NCBI RefSeq assembly: GCF_012932675.1
Contig: NZ_JAAIIF010000018.1
Location: 1 to 64,000 of the forward strand
Source: Bifidobacterium erythrocebi
Lineage (GTDB): Bacteria > Actinomycetota > Actinomycetes > Actinomycetales > Bifidobacteriaceae
Length of the DNA stretch: 64,000 nucleotides
Direction of reading: 5' to 3'
Shown one piece after another: positions 28,245-36,431 of the stretch (within the stretch, counting starts at the first letter, position 1; every line of letters starts with the position of its first letter). The notes beneath the pieces were generated by a model. The model ran no database searches. It was not told where the DNA came from and worked only from the letters and a program-made list of their open reading frames with translations. A program made the position numbers and the translations under genes.

Positions 28245-29915
28245 TTACAGGCCGAGCAATTGCTGCAATGCACGCCACATCACAACCTGCCCCATACGAT
28301 TCGGGTGGATGCCGTCCTTATACAACGCCTGTTGCGGCATTCCCGTCGAACGCCCTACCGTACGGAATGCCGAATACATCGAAGCGAAGTGCCAGCCGTG
28401 CCGCCGGCACAGATCCTGCAATACCGTATTCTCCTGCCCCATGGTGAGGGATCTGGGATCGGATAACGTATCGATGTTCGCGAGCACATATACGTTATCG
28501 GCCCCGTATCGTGCGGCAACGCGATTCAGATAGCTCTCCGCTTCACGCTTGAAATCACCGCTATTCGAAAGCCTCAATCGGTCATTCGCTCCAAGCAGCA
28601 CGATAGCGGCATCCTCATGCCCGAGGGTCGCATCACCGATGGAGTTATAGCCCGAATAGGATCCCTTGCCCGGCGCACTGGCGTTGGTCATGGATACACC
28701 GCGCGACTCCAGATAACGCCTTAGGCTGTTGGTGGCCATATCCGTCTGATGGGACGGCTCATAATAGGTGACTCCCTCAAGCTGGAACAGCTCACGAGAC
28801 GTATATGGATACGTGTTCGCCGCACCTACTCCTGCGGCGATGCTGTCTCCAAGAACGCGGACGGAACGGTACCGGCCCGATCTGATTTTGTCGCCAAATG
28901 CTCCGGCCGCCGAACCGACGTGATCACTCGGGATAGCAGCCGAGCGCCGCGTATCGAGAGCGCCGGTACGGTTGTCGAAATAGTAGGTTGCGTTATTCAC
29001 ATTCTGCTTGCCGTACAACATCTTGCCGCTCGGCCAGCTGTAACATACCGTTTTCCCGCCCAATCTCTGCCACCCGTACTGCACTGCGCCGGTATGCGCG
29101 TCCAACAGGTACCATGCGCCGTCAATGGGATGCTCCCCATACAGCATCCAGCCCATCCGGCGATCGTAGAATACCCATTTCTGGGATTTCGACAGGCATA
29201 CAAAGCCATACTGCATGGCACCTGTCGATTCGTCGAAGTCATACCAGTGCCCGTTGATCAGCTGTTCCCCGTACTGCATCTTGCCGGTGTACTTGTCGTA
29301 GTAGACCCACTTGTTCGAGTTGCGCAGGTACACGAAATCGTGGGCCATGGCGCCGGTCTGGGGATCGAAGTAGTACCAGCCGGTGTGGCTCTTGTCGTAG
29401 TCCACGTGGCGTTCCCCGTACTGCATCTTCCCCGTGGTCAGGTCGTAGTAGACCCACTTGCCGCCGTTGGAGGGGACGTGGGTTATGCCCTTGGCCATCG
29501 CGCCGGTGGTGGTGTCGAAGTAGTACCAGGCACCGTAGCGGTAGTCCTCGCCCTTGACCATATGGCCGGCAGCATCATAGCGGACCCACTTGCCGCCGTT
29601 GGACTGGAGATACACGTCCTTATTGCGGGCCACGGAACCGTTCTCGTCAATCCAATACCAGTTCTTATCCTTGGCATCGTATATTTCCCTGGAACGGACC
29701 TGCTGGCCGTTTTCGTAATAATGCTCCTTTTTGGCGTCCCAGCCATTGACCGGATGCGATTCAGTATGCGTTTCAAGGGAGGAAACCGAATCATCGGGAT
29801 TCTCCTCGCCGTAGGCATAGGACACTCCAAAGCCAACACCCAGCAATAGAACCGAAACCATGCAGAGCCCAAGCAACATCAGCCGCTTCGGCCGGATATC
29901 CAAATCTTTTCTCAT
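28245..29915 (-). CDS. Wall-binding repeat protein with C-terminal SGNH/GDSL hydrolase domain
   Basis: A 556-residue protein. A basic N-terminus and one hydrophobic segment (residues about 12-30) act as signal or anchor. Residues about 50-335 are wall-binding repeats (GGKWVYYDLTTGKMQYGE, GWYYFDPQTGAMAHD). Residues about 347-556 form an SGNH hydrolase: block I VLGDSIAAG with the nucleophile Ser, block III LLGANDR with Asn, and block V DGIHPN with Asp-x-x-His. It probably removes acyl groups from a wall glycan at the surface. Its start overlaps the stop of the GT-C gene by four bases (ATGA) and the acyltransferase follows, so glycan-building, acylating and deacylating genes share one transcript. 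An acyltransferase-like SGNH role is an alternative. Confidence 0.85.
   Translation of the reverse strand: MRKDLDIRPKRLMLLGLCMVSVLLLGVGFGVSYAYGEENPDDSVSSLETHTESHPVNGWDAKKEHYYENGQQVRSREIYDAKDKNWYWIDENGSVARNKDVYLQSNGGKWVRYDAAGHMVKGEDYRYGAWYYFDTTTGAMAKGITHVPSNGGKWVYYDLTTGKMQYGERHVDYDKSHTGWYYFDPQTGAMAHDFVYLRNSNKWVYYDKYTGKMQYGEQLINGHWYDFDESTGAMQYGFVCLSKSQKWVFYDRRMGWMLYGEHPIDGAWYLLDAHTGAVQYGWQRLGGKTVCYSWPSGKMLYGKQNVNNATYYFDNRTGALDTRRSAAIPSDHVGSAAGAFGDKIRSGRYRSVRVLGDSIAAGVGAANTYPYTSRELFQLEGVTYYEPSHQTDMATNSLRRYLESRGVSMTNASAPGKGSYSGYNSIGDATLGHEDAAIVLLGANDRLRLSNSGDFKREAESYLNRVAARYGADNVYVLANIDTLSDPRSLTMGQENTVLQDLCRRHGWHFASMYSAFRTVGRSTGMPQQALYKDGIHPNRMGQVVMWRALQQLLGL
29264..29573 (-). repeat. 310-base inverted duplicate of wall-repeat cassette, copy A
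   Basis: Reads, on the minus strand, nearly identically to 33389-33698 on the plus strand (about ten mismatches by eye; paired coordinates sum to 62962). Encodes EDYRYGAWYYF through KYTGKMQYGE. Confidence 0.85.
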
Positions 29916-31612
29916 AGCTGCCCCTTATCAGCGTATTTCCGTTTCAGCCTACCGGCAAAATCCGCAATCCGCTGGGTGCCATATGCCGCCATTGGAATAA
30001 GCAGCAGGAAGAACGGGAACGTGTAGATGCCCTTTGCCTCCCAGAGCAGATAGCACAGGAAACCACCAATGAACGAGGCGCAAAGCAGCACCCGCGCAAA
30101 GACCTGAGCCGCATCGTTTCCGACTGTTTTTCCCTTGATCAGCGAGCGGAGAAGGCCAATCAGGCCAATGCACGCCAGCAAATACATAACGGTTTGAGCG
30201 ACATTCTCGTACCGGAGCAGAATGTCCGAACCGTTGCCGATAAGAAGGAACGAACCCAACCCGGCAAAATGCCTTGAGGATTCGCCCAGCTCCGAATACA
30301 GCGACGTCATAAACGACGGTTCGGCCCACTCCGAAGCAAGCTTGCCTGTGAAGAAGCGCATCCCATCGATCGGGCTATGCAGGAACTCCGAGAATCGCGC
30401 TTGGACGAATTCCTTGGAAATCTGGGACTGAAGAGCATAATCGTTGCCGGTTCTCTCGAAGGCGTCCATCGCAAACCTATTCCACCATCCGGGAGGCGCG
30501 TTATCCGGCTGGCTCAGGCCAAGGGCGATCCAGGAAAGCATCGGCATGCCCTTGCCGAAGTTCTGCCCGGTCCAGGACTGGACCAACGCGACGGGAAGTT
30601 TGGAAATGACAAACGCCACCAAGGCGGAGACAAGCGAAACGAACAGCTGCCAGATGCGACGGTTATGCCAGACCGCAAAAACAGCGGCAAGAAGCGCGGC
30701 AAGAACCACTATCTGATATGTCGATTTGAAAACGATGCCGACGCCGCAGACGAGGAAACCCCCGACAATCGCGAGCGCGCTGGACCAGGTCTTCCTCATG
30801 CGGAAACCTTCTGCGATGATCCAGGCACCGCAGATCGTGATGAAGAACCCGACGGCATTGGGGTATACGAAAGCCGCGAACATCATGAGGGGAACGCATG
30901 TCGCAACCAGAACGGTGAATGCGCCATAGCCCTTTTTATCCAACCCAAGCATGCCGCCCAAACGCCACAAGACCGCGACCAAAGCGGTAACCGCCACGGC
31001 GCTGACAATCTGGAAGGCGAGGATATTGTTAGATCCAAACAGTGCGAATACCAGCAGATACCACAGCATCGGCCCACTTTGGAATGGGTAATAGGAGAAA
31101 TATGCGTGGGCGCTTGGAATGCCTCGTGCCATGCATTCCCTCTGCGTGCTACCAGCCGAGCAGTAGTCGGCGCCAAACTGGCTGAGATCGCCTTTAAGCA
31201 GGATATTGGCGCCATCCATCAGATTCTGCGAGTCCGGATATGTGTAGGTCACCAGACTCAACGAAACAAGCCAGATGATCTGCATCGCCAACGTATACGC
31301 CAGCAATGCGGCAAAAACCCAGCGACGCGGCAGTCTCGAAATCCCTATCGCGAGCAGGACGACCAATGCGCATAGCATGACCGCGCCCAGTACGAATGTG
31401 ATGGATGGCATGCCGAAGTGGTAGTCAAACTGCTCGGTGATGCTGCCGAGCTGCGCGCTGGCTCTCTTGAACGTGACCGTAAAAAGAATCGACAGCACCA
31501 GCAACACCGCGACGATGGCGGTCTGGAGCCCCAAAGCAAGCACAACAAGCCATTTCGGCAGCACACGTTTGAAGAACGCCCATTTTTCAGGCGCAATATC
31601 CGGCTTATTCAC
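29912..31612 (-). CDS. GT-C type polytopic membrane glycosyltransferase
   Basis: A 566-residue protein with about 12 hydrophobic segments. After two N-terminal spans come an extracytoplasmic loop with an acidic Tyr/Asp stretch (VTYTYPDSQNLMDG), a loop bearing paired cysteines (DYCSAGSTQREC) and HAYFSYYPFQSGPMLWYLL, as in PMT/ArnT-like GT39 enzymes that use polyprenyl-phosphate sugars outside the membrane. It lies between a GtrB-like gene, which makes polyprenyl-P-sugar, and a surface SGNH hydrolase. It is thus the likely transferase that adds the side sugar to a wall polymer after flipping. Start ATG 31612. The acceptor is unknown. Confidence 0.7.
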   Translation of the reverse strand: MNKPDIAPEKWAFFKRVLPKWLVVLALGLQTAIVAVLLVLSILFTVTFKRASAQLGSITEQFDYHFGMPSITFVLGAVMLCALVVLLAIGISRLPRRWVFAALLAYTLAMQIIWLVSLSLVTYTYPDSQNLMDGANILLKGDLSQFGADYCSAGSTQRECMARGIPSAHAYFSYYPFQSGPMLWYLLVFALFGSNNILAFQIVSAVAVTALVAVLWRLGGMLGLDKKGYGAFTVLVATCVPLMMFAAFVYPNAVGFFITICGAWIIAEGFRMRKTWSSALAIVGGFLVCGVGIVFKSTYQIVVLAALLAAVFAVWHNRRIWQLFVSLVSALVAFVISKLPVALVQSWTGQNFGKGMPMLSWIALGLSQPDNAPPGWWNRFAMDAFERTGNDYALQSQISKEFVQARFSEFLHSPIDGMRFFTGKLASEWAEPSFMTSLYSELGESSRHFAGLGSFLLIGNGSDILLRYENVAQTVMYLLACIGLIGLLRSLIKGKTVGNDAAQVFARVLLCASFIGGFLCYLLWEAKGIYTFPFFLLLIPMAAYGTQRIADFAGRLKRKYADKGQL

Positions 31613-31669
31613 TCGGTAATAGTCCTATCTTCCCCAAAAATTTCTTCCCCAAAAAGACGAACTACTCGC

Positions 31670-32662
31670 TCAGAGCGTCGTCTCGACGATATAGCGAGGC
31701 CGAGCCTTGACCTCCATGTAAATCTTTGCAATGTATTCGCCGGTAACCCCAAGAGCCAGCAAAATAAAGCCGCCCAGGATCCACAGCGAGCACATCATCG
31801 ACCCCCAACCCGCAACGGCATGACCCGAGAAGACGGAAACAAGGGTGTAGACCAGCATAACGATTCCGACGAACACCGAGAACAGGCCCAGGCCGGTAAT
31901 CATGGTCAGAGGCTTTGTCGAGAATGAAGTCACACCTTCGATCGCGAAGGAAACCATCTTCTTCAACGGATACTTGGATTCCCCAGCCACTCGGGTTCCG
32001 CGCTTGTAATACACCTTTGCCGTCTTGAACCCAAGCGAAGGCACCAGCCCCCTAAGGAACAGGTTCGATTCCTTGTACTGAGACAAGGCCAGCAATGCGG
32101 CACGGCTCATCAATCGATAATCGGCATGATCCGGTACCGTTTCCGTGCCAAGCCATTTCATCAGGGAATAGAAGGCATGAGCGGTGCCACGCTTGAACGC
32201 GGTATCGGTCTCACGGTTATCCCGCACACCATAGACGATTTCCGCACCCCGAAGGTATTCCTGAACCATGTCGTCAACCGCATTGGGATCGTCCTGCAGA
32301 TCGGCGTCCATGGAGACCACGGCGTCGACTTCCGCATCGCATGCATGCATCAAACCGGCGAACAAGGCGTTTTGGTGCCCCCTATTATGGGCCAGCTTCA
32401 CTCCATGGAACAGAGCTGGATCCTTCTCGTGCAGGGACTCGATCACTTCCCACGTCTTATCGGCCGATCCATCATCGACGAAAAGAATGAAACTGCCTTC
32501 GGCGACGAAATGCTCATCCTCAAGCTGCAGCATCTTCTTTTTCAGCACATCCGCGGTAACATGCAAAGCCGCTTCCTCGTTGTAGCAAGGAATCACAAAT
32601 GCCATTGTCGGTTCATGCCTCATCCAAGCATTCCGATCGTTCTTCTTCACATCACTCGTCAT
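31670..32662 (-). CDS. GtrB/DPM1-like polyprenyl-phosphate glycosyltransferase (GT2)
   Basis: A 330-residue protein. The GT-A domain shows FVIPCYNEEAALH, FVDDGSADKTW, NRGHQNALFAG, SMDADLQDDP and DYRLMSRAALLAL, the canonical order of GtrB/CsbB/YkcC proteins. Two C-terminal transmembrane segments (residues about 240-305) follow. It would load glucose (or a related hexose) from a nucleotide sugar onto undecaprenyl phosphate at the cytoplasmic face, for use by the adjacent GT-C enzyme. ATG 32662 has only a weak TAGG ribosome site; an in-frame ATG 13 codons later (MRHEPTMAFVIP) is the alternative. It heads the leftward four-gene run to 27126. Confidence 0.88.
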   Translation of the reverse strand: MTSDVKKNDRNAWMRHEPTMAFVIPCYNEEAALHVTADVLKKKMLQLEDEHFVAEGSFILFVDDGSADKTWEVIESLHEKDPALFHGVKLAHNRGHQNALFAGLMHACDAEVDAVVSMDADLQDDPNAVDDMVQEYLRGAEIVYGVRDNRETDTAFKRGTAHAFYSLMKWLGTETVPDHADYRLMSRAALLALSQYKESNLFLRGLVPSLGFKTAKVYYKRGTRVAGESKYPLKKMVSFAIEGVTSFSTKPLTMITGLGLFSVFVGIVMLVYTLVSVFSGHAVAGWGSMMCSLWILGGFILLALGVTGEYIAKIYMEVKARPRYIVETTL

Positions 32663-32857
32663 AACCTACAGTGTATGCCACACTATCAACGCAATAGCGA
32701 AGACGGTTCTCCCCAGACTCCGGGGAAGCGCATGTTCCGGGCTTCCTCACAGTATGTTTTCTTCTACAGCGAAGCCTGGGGCAAGGAAATCCGTTCTCAT
32801 ATTTGTCAATATTGCTGACAATTAATTGCGCTCGTAATGTACGAATAAGGGGGCGTT

Positions 32858-34315
32858 ATGAGAAGAAGAACCTTAATCACCGCCAGCTTTGTGATTGCCA
32901 CTGTTTTGCAAGGCATAACATATCCGGCAATCGCATTGGCATCAGACAACGCATCCGTGGATCAGAATGAGACCTCCAACAGCCTTGTCACTGACCAGAA
33001 CAGCAATGCTGCAGAGGATGCAAACACCCAGAACGACAACGAGCAGAATACCTCCGAGGTATCCGGTGATAGTGCCGAAGCCGCAGCCGTGAGCGGGAAA
33101 GACAACAGCCAAACCTCCGAAGATGCTGCAGCACAGCCTGAAACGGCGAACGCGAACGATTCTTCTGAAGCATCCGATCCCTCGCCGGCAACTCCTCAGC
33201 ATGGATGGGACCAGGACAAGACCCATTGGTACGAGAACGGACAGATGGTCCGTTCCAAGTTCTTCTATGACAAGGGCACAGACGCTTGGTATTGGGCGGA
33301 ATCCGACGGTTCCATCGCCCGCAACAAAGACGTGTACACTCCCGTCAGCAACACCGATCGCTCCCACGGTAAGTGGGTACGTTTCGACGCTGCCGGCCAT
33401 ATGGTCAAGGGCGAGGACTATCGCTACGGCGCCTGGTACTACTTCGACACCACCACCGGCGCGATGGCCAAGGGCATAACCCACGTCCCCTCCAACGGCG
33501 GCAAGTGGGTCTACTACGACCTGACCACGGGGAAGATGCAGTACGGGGAACGCCACGTGAACTACGACAAGAGCCACACCGGCTGGTACTACTTCGATCC
33601 CCAGACCGGTGCCATGGCCCACGATTTTGTGTACCTGCGCAATTCGAAGAAGTGGGTCTACTACGACAAGTACACCGGCAAGATGCAGTATGGCGAGCAT
33701 TGCATCAACAACGGCTGGTATTACATGAATACCACGACTGGAGCTCTTGCCAAGGGATGGACCAACCTTAAGAACAAGAGGGTCTATTACGATCCGACTT
33801 CCAGCCGCATGGTTTATGGCGGAAACATCATCAACGGACGCCATTACTTCCTTGACCCGCGTACCGGCGCGAAGTATTCGAAGCAGCAGATCGTCAATCG
33901 TCTGATCGGCTCTGCACGCTCTCAGATCGGCAAGCACCCCGATTGCCCGGGCGTGCTCGCCGCTAACGGTGGGCTGATCTGCCCGTACGGCCCCTGCATG
34001 TCTTTCGTCTGGTATTCCTTCCACACCGCTGGCTTGGATATCTTCCTTTGCGACGGTGCCAAGACCGGCTGGCCGCATCACAACTATGATTGGTACGCAA
34101 GCCGTGGCAGGGTGAATCTTTCGCCTCAGCCTGGCGACATTGCATTCTGGCAGTTCGGTGGCTGGGCAACCGGCCTTAGCGCCAGCCATGCGGGAATCGT
34201 CGTTTCGGTCAATAACGGAAGGGTCCGTATTGTGGACGCCTCCGATGGCAGCATCGCCGAGCGTAACGCATACAACGGCGTTCGCGGCTATGCGCATCCT
34301 TATTACGATTGCTGA
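32858..34315 (+). CDS. Secreted wall-binding repeat protein with C-terminal CHAP/NlpC-like peptidase domain
   Basis: A 485-residue protein. ATG 32858 follows AAGGGGG with short spacing. Residues 1-30 are a signal peptide (YPAIALASD). Residues 31-112 are a low-complexity Asn/Glu/Ser/Ala linker. Residues 113-340 are wall-binding repeats. Residues about 345-485 form a papain-fold CHAP-like domain with the nucleophile region PYGPCMSFVWYSF (Cys near 380) and the histidine in SASHAGIVVSV (near 443). It probably cleaves peptidoglycan cross-bridges or stem peptides (amidase or endopeptidase), aiding separation or remodelling. It is transcribed divergently from the GtrB-like gene. Its repeat block is almost identical in DNA to that of the SGNH protein in inverted orientation. 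Confidence 0.85.
   Translation: MRRRTLITASFVIATVLQGITYPAIALASDNASVDQNETSNSLVTDQNSNAAEDANTQNDNEQNTSEVSGDSAEAAAVSGKDNSQTSEDAAAQPETANANDSSEASDPSPATPQHGWDQDKTHWYENGQMVRSKFFYDKGTDAWYWAESDGSIARNKDVYTPVSNTDRSHGKWVRFDAAGHMVKGEDYRYGAWYYFDTTTGAMAKGITHVPSNGGKWVYYDLTTGKMQYGERHVNYDKSHTGWYYFDPQTGAMAHDFVYLRNSKKWVYYDKYTGKMQYGEHCINNGWYYMNTTTGALAKGWTNLKNKRVYYDPTSSRMVYGGNIINGRHYFLDPRTGAKYSKQQIVNRLIGSARSQIGKHPDCPGVLAANGGLICPYGPCMSFVWYSFHTAGLDIFLCDGAKTGWPHHNYDWYASRGRVNLSPQPGDIAFWQFGGWATGLSASHAGIVVSVNNGRVRIVDASDGSIAERNAYNGVRGYAHPYYDC
33389..33698 (+). repeat. 310-base inverted duplicate of wall-repeat cassette, copy B
   Basis: Partner of 29264-29573. Recombination between the copies would invert about 3.8 kb carrying the GT-C and GtrB-like genes, and would swap the catalytic domains attached to the repeat stalks. 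Confidence 0.85.
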
Positions 34316-34330
34316 ATTTCCTCATCAATC

Positions 34331-34383
34331 AATACGAGTGAGGCGGCGCTCTACATCCGTAGGGCACCGCCTCACTCGTATCT
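34331..34383. terminator. Bidirectional terminator
   Basis: ATACGAGTGAGGCGG pairs with CCGCCTCACTCGTAT around a loop of about 20 bases, between the convergent CHAP-like and lysozyme genes. Confidence 0.8.
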
Positions 34384-34399
34384 AAACGCTCGCTTAAAA

Positions 34400-36235
34400 C
34401 TATCCTCTGCCAGTCACGACATCGAAATTGTGCCAGGCATTCCACTGGGGAACCCACGTTCTTCCATGAGCCATTGCACCGGTAGTGGAATCAAAGAAGT
34501 ACCAGGATCCGTCCTGACGCTGAAGCCCCTTGACCATTTTTCCGTTCTGGTCATACCGGACCCACTTGCCGCCATCCGACCGCAGATACACGTCACCTGT
34601 GACCCGCTTGCCTGTTACGGGATCAAAGTAATACCATCCGGCAGACGCCCCCTCTGCATTCAGATATTTCTCGCCGTAAATCATTTTGCCGGTGGTGTCA
34701 TCGTAATAAACCCACTTGCCACCGTTGGAATCCACATACGTGAGCCCCTTGCTCATTGCACCGGTGACGGAATCGAAGTTATACCACCCGCCGTAGCGGT
34801 AATCCTCGCCCTTGACCATATGACCGTTTTCGTCGTACCGAACCCACTTGCCGCCATTCGACCGCAGATACACGTCCTTGTTCCGGGCCATGGTGCCGTC
34901 GGCATCGATCCAATACCAAGCGTTTGTCGAAGGATCGTATATTTCCTTCCCGCGAGCATATGTTCCGTCGGCTTCCTGCCAATATTGTTGGCCGTCCTTC
35001 TGTACCCATTTCCCCGTCGAAACATAGGTCTTGTCCCCAAACGCACTCACGTCCACGCTGCCGCTGATGCCGTTGATATGCGCCGACGACGAGTACTGCC
35101 AGCCGCGGTCGTTGCTGGACCAGGCCGTGTAGCCCATGCGGGAGCCGTATTGCGCCACCCATCGCGTCTTCGCATGGATATTGCTGCTGTTCAGCTCATT
35201 GTTGAGGTAGCTGGTGTAGGAGTACACCGCAAGATTGCTGTAGCCCGCGTTGCGCAGCTGGCTGAACCAGGCGTTCACGATGCCGTCGTACACGCTCGGG
35301 CTGGTCGGGTGCGCGTGACCCGTCCAGCTCCACGCTTCCAGGTCGTAGTACACCGGGTATTTCAGGTCACCCGGGTTCACGCCTGCCTTGCGCAGCAGGG
35401 ACGCCACGTCGGCGCCTTCGGAGACGGCGTTGCCGGAATTCTCCGCATACGAATACATGTAGATGCCGAACGGGATGCCCAACCGCTTGCATTCGCTGAT
35501 ATTGTGCATGGCCTTCTTGTCGTACCCATTGCCCCAGCCGTAGCTGATGCGAATGATCGCGCCTTCCACCCCGGCGCTCTTCGCCTTGGCCCAGTCGATA
35601 TCGCCCTGCCATTCGGACACGTCGATCACGCCCTTGGCCTGCTGTACGAACAGATCACCGTTGGATTCGAAGAACGCCGGCGTGCCGTTGTATGTTCCCC
35701 AATACGCGCCGTAATCGTTGTTCGGCAGCGATACCAGCCGCACAGTCGCCTTGTTTCCAGCCTTGTCCGCGTCCTTGTCCGCGGACTGGCCGGCATTGCC
35801 CTGGCTCTTGGCGGCATCAGCGATCCTGGTCTTGACGGTACCCACCTCGACTGGGATGAACGATTCCCCATCGGTTTTCGCCAGCGGATCAGGCTGGCTG
35901 TTCCGCGTACCCACCAGATTCGGATCGGTAACCGTCTTACCGGTGGCAAGGTCCTTCAACGCACCGCCTGCGGTCAGCGCATGGTCTTCGGACACCACTT
36001 CCGCATCATCGGGGATGTTCGCCGCAATCGAATCCGGCAGCTCGGCCTCCGGGTTGCCGGGCATCGCGTTCGCGGCGTCATCGGTGCCGTTTACAGCACG
36101 TACTTGCGACGAAACCGCATCCACGTTCGCATCACGCAACTGCACGGCATTCGCCGGCAACGCCCCGGTCAGTGTCATCCCAACGGCCAGTCCCACGGCA
36201 GCGACCTCGCTCAGAACGGTTCTCTTCGCATTCAT
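34400..36235 (-). CDS. Secreted GH25 lysozyme with wall-binding repeats
   Basis: A 611-residue protein. ATG 36235 (MNAKRTVLSEVAAV...) has AGGA 8 bases ahead; the upstream in-frame start at 36268 would spoil the signal peptide (cleavage near LPANA). Residues 30-195 are an Asp/Ala-rich region. Residues about 198-398 are the GH25 barrel: GVIDVSEWQGDIDW with the catalytic-site Asp, IIRISYGWG, IPFGIYMYSYAEN, YYDLEAWSW with the Asp-x-Glu pair, and TRWVAQYGS. Residues 400-611 are wall-binding repeats ending in the GRG tail shared with the protein at 4825-6588. It is a muramidase hydrolysing the MurNAc-GlcNAc bond, acting as an autolysin or remodelling enzyme. It ends 17 bases from the shared terminator. 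Confidence 0.92.
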   Translation of the reverse strand: MNAKRTVLSEVAAVGLAVGMTLTGALPANAVQLRDANVDAVSSQVRAVNGTDDAANAMPGNPEAELPDSIAANIPDDAEVVSEDHALTAGGALKDLATGKTVTDPNLVGTRNSQPDPLAKTDGESFIPVEVGTVKTRIADAAKSQGNAGQSADKDADKAGNKATVRLVSLPNNDYGAYWGTYNGTPAFFESNGDLFVQQAKGVIDVSEWQGDIDWAKAKSAGVEGAIIRISYGWGNGYDKKAMHNISECKRLGIPFGIYMYSYAENSGNAVSEGADVASLLRKAGVNPGDLKYPVYYDLEAWSWTGHAHPTSPSVYDGIVNAWFSQLRNAGYSNLAVYSYTSYLNNELNSSNIHAKTRWVAQYGSRMGYTAWSSNDRGWQYSSSAHINGISGSVDVSAFGDKTYVSTGKWVQKDGQQYWQEADGTYARGKEIYDPSTNAWYWIDADGTMARNKDVYLRSNGGKWVRYDENGHMVKGEDYRYGGWYNFDSVTGAMSKGLTYVDSNGGKWVYYDDTTGKMIYGEKYLNAEGASAGWYYFDPVTGKRVTGDVYLRSDGGKWVRYDQNGKMVKGLQRQDGSWYFFDSTTGAMAHGRTWVPQWNAWHNFDVVTGRG

Positions 36236-36431
36236 CACAAATTTCCTCGACCTTCCGGAAACAACCACATCAAACAGATTCCAACCCTAACCGGCGCTAT
36301 GCCCTTTTGCTTCGGATCCGCCTGCATTCCCCTCGTAGCGAGCGGGCTCGCAAACCGCCGCGCATTCTCTTTCCAACGTTGCCCGGCTATGCTACAAATA
36401 CATTCGCACTATTTGGATGAAAAAGGTACCG

